Source of the DNA: Nemertoderma westbladi
Lineage: Eukaryota; Xenacoelomorpha; Nemertodermatida; Nemertodermatidae
DNA: 37,315 nucleotides
Assembly (NCBI GenBank): GCA_032718475.1
Contig: JAUCBJ010005265.1
Span: forward strand, 1 to 37,315
Direction: 5' to 3'
Below the pieces are notes generated by a model, which worked only from the letters and a program-made list of their open reading frames with translations, ran no database searches and was not told the DNA's origin. Made by a program: the position numbers and the translations under genes. Shown here piece after piece: positions 32,501-37,315 of the stretch; the first letter of the stretch is position 1, and each line of letters opens with the position of its first letter.

Positions 32501-35500
32501 TAATTACAGGTGAGTTGTAAAGTTATAAGTTCTACTTGCAGTTAATTACAGGTGAGTTGTAAAGTTATAAGTTCTACTTGCAGTTAATTACAGGTGAGTT
32601 GTAAAGTTATAAGTTCTACTTGCAGTTAATTACAGGTGAGTTGTAAAGTTATAAGTTCTACTTGCAGTTAATTACAGGTGAGTTGTAAAGTTATAAGTTC
32701 TACTTGCAGTTAATTACAGGTGAGTTGTAAAGTTATAAGTTCTACTTGCAGTTAATTACAGGTGAGTTGTAAAGTTATAAGTTCTACTTGCAGTTAATTA
32801 CAGGTGAGTTGTAAAGTTATAAGTTCTACTTGCAGTTAATTACAGGTGAGTTGTAAAGTTATAAGTTCTACTTGCAGTTAATTACAGGTGAGTTGTAAAG
32901 TTATAAGTTCTACTTGCAGTTAATTACAGGTGAGTTGTAAAGTTATAAGTTCTACTTGCAGTTAATTACAGGTGAGTTGTAAAGTTATAAGTTCTGTCTA
33001 CTTGCAGTTAATTACAGGTGAGTTGTAAAGTTATAAGTTCTACTTGCAGTTAATTACAGGTGAGTTGTAAAGTTATAAGTTCTACTTGCAGTTAATTACA
33101 GGTGAGTTGTAAAGTTATAAGTTCTACTTGCAGTTAATTACAGGTGAGTTGTAAAGTTATAAGTTCTACTTGCAGTTAATTACAGGTGAGTTGTAAAGTT
33201 ATAAGTTCTACTTGCAGTTAATTACAGGTGAGTTGTAAAGTTATAAGTTCTACTTGCAGTTAATTACAGGTGAGTTGTAAAGTTATAAGTTCTACTTGCA
33301 GTTAATTACAGGTGAGTTGTAAAGTTATAAGTTCTACTTGCAGTTAATTACAGGTGAGTTGTAAAGTTATAAGTTCTACTTGCAGTTAATTACAGGTGAG
33401 TTGTAAAGTTATAAGTTCTACTTGCAGTTAATTACAGGTGAGTTGTAAAGTTATAAGTTCTACTTGCAGTTAATTACAGGTGAGTTGTAAAGTTATAAGT
33501 TCTACTTGCAGTTAATTACAGGTGAGTTGTAAAGTTATAAGTTCTACTTGCAGTTAATTACAGGTGAGTTGTAAAGTTATAAGTTCTACTTGCAGTTAAT
33601 TACAGGTGAGTTGTAAAGTTATAAGTTCTACTTGCAGTTAATTACAGGTGAGTTGTAAAGTTATAAGTTCTACTTGCAGTTAATTACAGGTGAGTTGTAA
33701 AGTTATAAGTTCTACTTGCAGTTAATTACAGGTGAGTTGTAAAGTTATAAGTTCTACTTGCAGTTAATTACAGGTGAGTTGTAAAGTTATAAGTTCTACT
33801 TGCAGTTAATTACAGGTGAGTTGTAAAGTTATAAGTTCTACTTGCAGTTAATTACAGGTGAGTTGTAAAGTTATAAGTTCTACTTGCAGTTAATTACAGG
33901 TGAGTTGTAAAGTTATAAGTTCTACTTGCAGTTAATTACAGGTGAGTTGTAAAGTTATAAGTTCTACTTGCAGTTAATTACAGGTGAGTTGTAAAGTTAT
34001 AAGTTCTACTTGCAGTTAATTACAGGTGAGTTGTAAAGTTATAAGTTCTACTTGCAGTTAATTACAGGTGAGTTGTAAAGTTATAAGTTCTACTTGCAGT
34101 TAATTACAGGTGAGTTGTAAAGTTATAAGTTCTACTTGCAGTTAATTACAGGTGAGTTGTAAAGTTATAAGTTCTACTTGCAGTTAATTACAGGTGAGTT
34201 GTAAAGTTATAAGTTCTACTTGCAGTTAATTACAGGTGAGTTGTAAAGTTATAAGTTCTACTTGCAGTTAATTACAGGTGAGTTGTAAAGTTATAAGTTC
34301 TACTTGCAGTTAATTACAGGTGAGTTGTAAAGTTATAAGTTCTACTTGCAGTTAATTACAGGTGAGTTGTAAAGTTATAAGTTCTACTTGCAGTTAATTA
34401 CAGGTGAGTTGTAAAGTTATAAGTTCTACTTGCAGTTAATTACAGGTGAGTTGTAAAGTTATAAGTTCTACTTGCAGTTAATTACAGGTGAGTTGTAAAG
34501 TTATAAGTTCTACTTGCAGTTAATTACAGGTGAGTTGTAAAGTTATAAGTTCTACTTGCAGTTAATTACAGGTGAGTTGTAAAGTTATAAGTTCTACTTG
34601 CAGTTAATTACAGGTGAGTTGTAAAGTTATAAGTTCTACTTGCAGTTAATTACAGGTGAGTTGTAAAGTTATAAGTTCTACTTGCAGTTAATTACAGGTG
34701 AGTTGTAAAGTTATAAGTTCTACTTGCAGTTAATTACAGGTGAGTTGTAAAGTTATAAGTTCTACTTGCAGTTAATTACAGGTGAGTTGTAAAGTTATAA
34801 GTTCTACTTGCAGTTAATTACAGGTGAGTTGTAAAGTTATAAGTTCTACTTGCAGTTAATTACAGGTGAGTTGTAAAGTTATAAGTTCTACTTGCAGTTA
34901 ATTACAGGTGAGTTGTAAAGTTATAAGTTCTACTTGCAGTTAATTACAGGTGAGTTGTAAAGTTATAAGTTCTACTTGCAGTTAATTACAGGTGAGTTGT
35001 AAAGTTATAAGTTCTACTTGCAGTTAATTACAGGTGAGTTGTAAAGTTATAAGTTCTACTTGCAGTTAATTACAGGTGAGTTGTAAAGTTATAAGTTCTA
35101 CTTGCAGTTAATTACAGGTGAGTTGTAAAGTTATAAGTTCTACTTGCAGTTAATTACAGGTGAGTTGTAAAGTTATAAGTTCTACTTGCAGTTAATTACA
35201 GGTGAGTTGTAAAGTTATAAGTTCTACTTGCAGTTAATTACAGGTGAGTTGTAAAGTTATAAGTTCTACTTGCAGTTAATTACAGGTGAGTTGTAAAGTT
35301 ATAAGTTCTGTCTACTTGCAGTTAATTACAGGTGAGTTGTAAAGTTATAAGTTCTACTTGCAGTTAATTACAGGTGAGTTGTAAAGTTATAAGTTCTACT
35401 TGCAGTTAATTACAGGTGAGTTGTAAAGTTATAAGTTCTACTTTCAGTTAATTACAGGTGAGTTGTAAAGTTATAAGTTCTACTTGCAGTTAATTACAGG

Positions 35501-37315
35501 TGAGTTGTAAAGTTATAAGTTCTGTTCTACTTGCAGTTAATTACAGGTGAGTTGTAAAGTTATAAGTTCTACTTGCAGTTAATTACAGGTGAGTTGTAAA
35601 GTTATAAGTTCTACTTTCAGTTAATTACAGGTGAGTTGTAAAGTTATAAGTTCTACTTTCAGTTAATTACAGGTGAGTTGTAAAGTTATAAGTTCTGTTC
35701 TACTTGCAGTTAATTACAGGTGAGTTGTAAAGTTATAAGTTCTACTTGCAGTTAATTACAGGTGAGTTGTAAAGTTATAAGTTCTACTTGCAGTTAATTA
35801 CAGGTGAGTTGTAAAGTTATAAGTTCTACTTTCAGTTAATTACAGGTGAGTTGTAAAGTTATAAGTTCTGTTCTACTTGCAGTTAATTACAGGTGAGTTG
35901 TAAAGTTATAAGTTCTACTTGCAGTTAATTACAGGTGAGTTGTAAAGTTATAAGTTCTACTTGCAGTTAATTACAGGTGAGTTGTAAAGTTATAAGTTCT
36001 ACTTTCAGTTAATTACAGGTGAGTTGTAAAGTTATAAGTTCTACTTTCAGTTAATTACAGGTGAGTTGTAAAGTTATAAGTTCTGTTCTACTTGCAGTTA
36101 ATTACAGGTGAGTTGTAAAGTTATAAGTTCTACTTGCAGTTAATTACAGGTGAGTTGTAAAGTTATAAGTTCTACTTTCAGTTAATTACAGGTGAGTTGT
36201 AAAGTTATAAGTTCTACTTTCAGTTAATTACAGGTGAGTTGTAAAGTTATAAGTTCTGTTCTACTTGCAGTTAATTACAGGTGAGTTGTAAAGTTATAAG
36301 TTCTACTTGCAGTTAATTACAGGTGAGTTGTAAAGTTATAAGTTCTACTTGCAGTTAATTACAGGTGAGTTGTAAAGTTATAAGTTCTGTCTACTTGCAG
36401 TTAATTACAGGTGAGTTGTAAAGTTATAAGTTCAACTTGCAGTTAATTACAGGTGAGTTGTAAAGTTATAAGTTCTGTTCTACTTGCAGTTAATTACAGG
36501 TGAGTTGTAAAGTTATAAGTTCTACTTGCAGTTAATTACAGGTGAGTTGTAAAGTTATAAGTTCTGTTCTACTTGCAGTTAATTACAGGTGAGTTGTAAA
36601 GTTATAAGTTCTACTTGCAGTTAATTACAGGTGAGTTGTAAAGTTATAAGTTCTACTTGCAGTTAATTACAGGTGAGTTGTAAAGTTATAAGTTCTACTT
36701 GCAGTTAATTACAGGTGAGTTGTAAAGTTATAAGTTCTACTTGCAGTTAATTACAGGTGAGTTGTAAAGTTATAAGTTCTACTTGCAGTTAATTACAGGT
36801 GAGTTGTAAAGTTATAAGTTCTACTTGCAGTTAATTACAGGTGAGTTGTAAAGTTATAAGTTCTACTTGCAGTTAATTACAGGTGAGTTGTAAAGTTATA
36901 AGTTCTACTTGCAGTTAATTACAGGTGAGTTGTAAAGTTATAAGTTCTGTTCTACTTGCAGTTAATTACAGGTGAGTTGTAAAGTTATAAGTTCTACTTG
37001 CAGTTAATTACAGGTGAGTTGTAAAGTTATAAGTTCTACTTGCAGTTAATTACAGGTGAGTTGTAAAGTTATAAGTTCTGTTCTACTTGCAGTTAATTAC
37101 AGGTGAGTTGTAAAGTTATAAGTTCTACTTGCAGTTAATTACAGGTGAGTTGTAAAGTTATAAGTTCTACTTGCAGTTAATTACAGGTGAGTTGTAAAGT
37201 TATAAGTTCTACTTGCAGTTAATTACAGGTGAGTTGTAAAGTTATAAGTTCTGTTCTACTTGCAGTTAATTACAGGTGAGTTGTAAAGTTATAAGTTCTA
37301 CTTGCAGTTAATTAC
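23530..37315. repeat. 42-bp minisatellite array, roughly 320 units, truncated by window end
   Basis: The unit in order is TTCTACTTGCAG, TTAATTACAG, GTGAGT, TGTAAAGTTATAAG. Most copies are identical. The main variant is 47 bp, with GTTCT duplicated at the AAGTTCT/ACTTG joint (for example at 23536, 24339, 25058, 26033, 26668). Rarer types are a 4-bp version (25567, 32994, 35308), single T losses, CAACTTG (for example about 28970), and TTTCAG for TTGCAG (eight copies between 35444 and 36220). Every frame on both strands has a stop in each unit, so it does not code for protein. The mapped variant spacings fit whole numbers of 42- and 47-bp units, for example 803 = 47 + 18x42. It could be a subtelomeric, centromeric or intronic satellite. 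Its placement next to 23478 is not trustworthy. Confidence 0.95.

Noticed and set aside
23530-37315. CRISPR-like regular repeats
   Set aside because: The units are contiguous with no unique spacers, and the surrounding genes are animal. It is a tandem minisatellite.

Overview
The window looks like intron-containing, AT-rich, repeat-dense animal DNA, probably from an invertebrate. The evidence is a class A G-protein-coupled receptor split by GT-AG introns, two kinds of non-LTR retrotransposon, solo LTRs with 5-bp target duplications, a piggyBac-type element with TTAA target duplications, and a minisatellite of more than 13 kb. No bacterial operon, tRNA, rRNA or CRISPR array was seen. The species cannot be named from the sequence.

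Layout. 1-2612: repeat-derived or unrecognised DNA with a 584-bp solo LTR (467-1050, duplicated CCATA) and the 3' end of an RTE-like LINE. 2943-6670: a decayed non-LTR retrotransposon on the minus strand with N-terminal zinc finger, reverse transcriptase, zinc knuckle and R2-type restriction-like endonuclease. A 650-bp solo LTR (5000-5649, duplicated CCCAC) of the same family as the first is inserted inside its reverse transcriptase. 6670-13421: mostly unrecognised AT-rich DNA with microsatellites, TE scraps and one long hairpin. 13422-18085: the last four exons (plus strand) of a GPCR gene. Its introns hold an RTE-like LINE fragment, a small palindromic element, a 15-bp minisatellite and a complete 1564-bp non-autonomous piggyBac-like element. 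18086-23478: the downstream flank with an 88-bp tandem repeat, further LINE 3' ends and a piggyBac-like end. 23530-37315: a nearly perfect 42-bp tandem array of roughly 320 units that runs off the window.

The key caution is at 23479-23529, where two head-to-head copies of a common amplification primer (SMART type) lie exactly between the genomic flank and the array. The array is therefore probably joined to this locus by a library or assembly artefact, although the array itself may be a real satellite.

The only gene that looks functional is the GPCR, and its exons for TM1-3 were not found here. The most interesting biology is the 42-bp unit, which carries a consensus 3' splice site, a 10-nt spacer and a consensus 5' splice site in every copy, and the LTR family, whose two diverged copies keep several stem-loops by paired base changes.
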